Origin: Merdivivens faecigallinarum
GTDB lineage: Bacteria > Bacteroidota > Bacteroidia > Bacteroidales > UBA932
Direction: 5' to 3'
NCBI GenBank assembly: GCA_017695055.1
Contig: JADILY010000153.1
Span: forward strand, 1 to 13,653
Length of the DNA stretch: 13,653 nt
The notes below the pieces were generated by a model that saw nothing but the letters and a program-made list of their open reading frames with translations, was not told where the DNA came from and ran no database searches. The stretch's first letter is position 1, and each line of letters opens with the position of its first letter. This document shows, piece after piece, positions 13,443 to 13,653 of this stretch. A program made the translations under genes and the position numbers.

Positions 13443-13653
13443 GGGAAAGTGCCCTGAATTCGTGGGAATTTGGTTCACTTTCCCGGGAAAAACGGCGAAA
13501 ATGGCGGTAGAATCAATATTTTCGGCGGGAAAGTGCACCAAAAAAGCGAGAAAATGGTTCACTTTCCCCCGAAAAACGAATGGAAATAGCGGTAAAGCCA
13601 ATATTCCCCAGGGAAAGTGCCTCGGATTCGCGGCAAAACGGTTCACTTTCCCG
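13443..13653. repeat. 84-bp tandem repeats with inverted-repeat arms, cut by window end
   Basis: GGGAAAGTG starts at 13443, 13527 and 13611, and CACTTTCCC starts at 13476, 13560 and 13644, so both arms recur with an exact 84-base period. Each pair can form a 9-bp stem around 24 bases. Blocks GGTTCACTTTCCC and GAAAAACG, with later GCGGTA and CAATATT, are conserved between units, whereas loop interiors differ. Copy two could extend the stem with ACCA/TGGT. The third copy stops at the window edge, so the array probably continues. Confidence 0.85.

Larger units (their letters stand above)
12743..13653. other. Repeat-rich region without a convincing gene
   Basis: These 911 bases run to the window end. 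Apart from the promoter of the 12404-12742 gene they hold, in order: one inverted-repeat arm (12812-12830), three copies of a 17-20-base motif, about 16 copies of an 11-base motif, the second inverted-repeat arm (13155-13172), two 20-base direct repeats, and at least two and a half copies of an 84-base repeat. Reading frames exist on both strands, but they follow repeat periodicity and lack recognisable domains or start signals, so none is called as a gene. Confidence 0.7.

Noticed and set aside
13425..13646. Minus-strand frame through the 84-bp repeats (GKVN..HFP repeats)
   Set aside because: It is not called as a gene because both strands are open owing to the palindromic, 3n-long repeat, and the frame runs off the window without a visible start; kept only as a finding.
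13443..13653. CRISPR array or integron attC array
   Set aside because: Conserved arms are only about 9-13 bases within an 84-base period, there are no uniform spacers, no cas or integrase genes, and no attC core sites.

Overview
The window looks like a chromosomal segment of a Bacteroidota member, most likely order Bacteroidales (perhaps the Rikenellaceae/Alistipes side, which is inference). Supporting signs are promoter-like TTTG/TAnnTTTG elements instead of sigma70 boxes, weak Shine-Dalgarno sequences, an outer-membrane barrel protein with an Ala/Thr/Glu-rich periplasmic linker, and the mutL - rhomboid - EEP nuclease gene order. Most genes are moderately GC-rich and chromosomal in style; one gene and its leader (about 4280-6300) are visibly AT-richer and look acquired.

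Layout. 1-1070 (+): 3' part of an outer-membrane beta-barrel protein that begins before the window. 1067-2559 (-): mlaF and mlaE, the ATPase and permease of an MCE-type lipid transporter, 2 bp apart; no MCE/mlaD gene is visible. 2736-4271 (+): YifB/ComM AAA+ ATPase, divergent from mlaE. 4272-4729: AT-rich non-genic stretch with a long hairpin and a decayed-looking reading frame. 4730-6193 (+): DUF4062 / GHKL-type ATP-binding / winged-helix protein with an out-of-frame 10-bp tandem repeat. 6303-6728 (+): tsaE. 6736-7233 (-): YfcE-like metallophosphoesterase. 7345-8187 (+): rsmE with a repeat-generated insertion. 8177-12742 (-): a tight run, read from the right, of a small membrane protein, mutL, a rhomboid protease, an endonuclease/exonuclease/phosphatase-family protein and tsaC. 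12743-13653: 0.9 kb without a convincing gene, packed with four different repeat families and cut by the window end.

How the genes work together. tsaC and tsaE are both steps of tRNA t6A formation, and rsmE modifies 16S rRNA, so translation-quality functions cluster here. MlaE and MlaF would be the membrane motor of phospholipid trafficking to or from the outer membrane. The minus-strand mutL run has gaps of 12, 15, -11 and 5 bp and a good Bacteroidota promoter in front of its first gene, so it is probably one transcript.

The most unusual parts are (i) the right-end array of exactly 84-bp repeats, each carrying a GGGAAAGTG...CACTTTCCC inverted repeat; (ii) an 11-bp minisatellite of about 16 copies lying between a pair of imperfect inverted repeats; and (iii) the 10-bp repeat inside the DUF4062 gene, which could switch off its C-terminal DNA-binding-like domain by frameshift. 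Short tandem repeats also occur in the linkers or insertions of the barrel protein, RsmE and MutL, suggesting a genome prone to repeat expansion.
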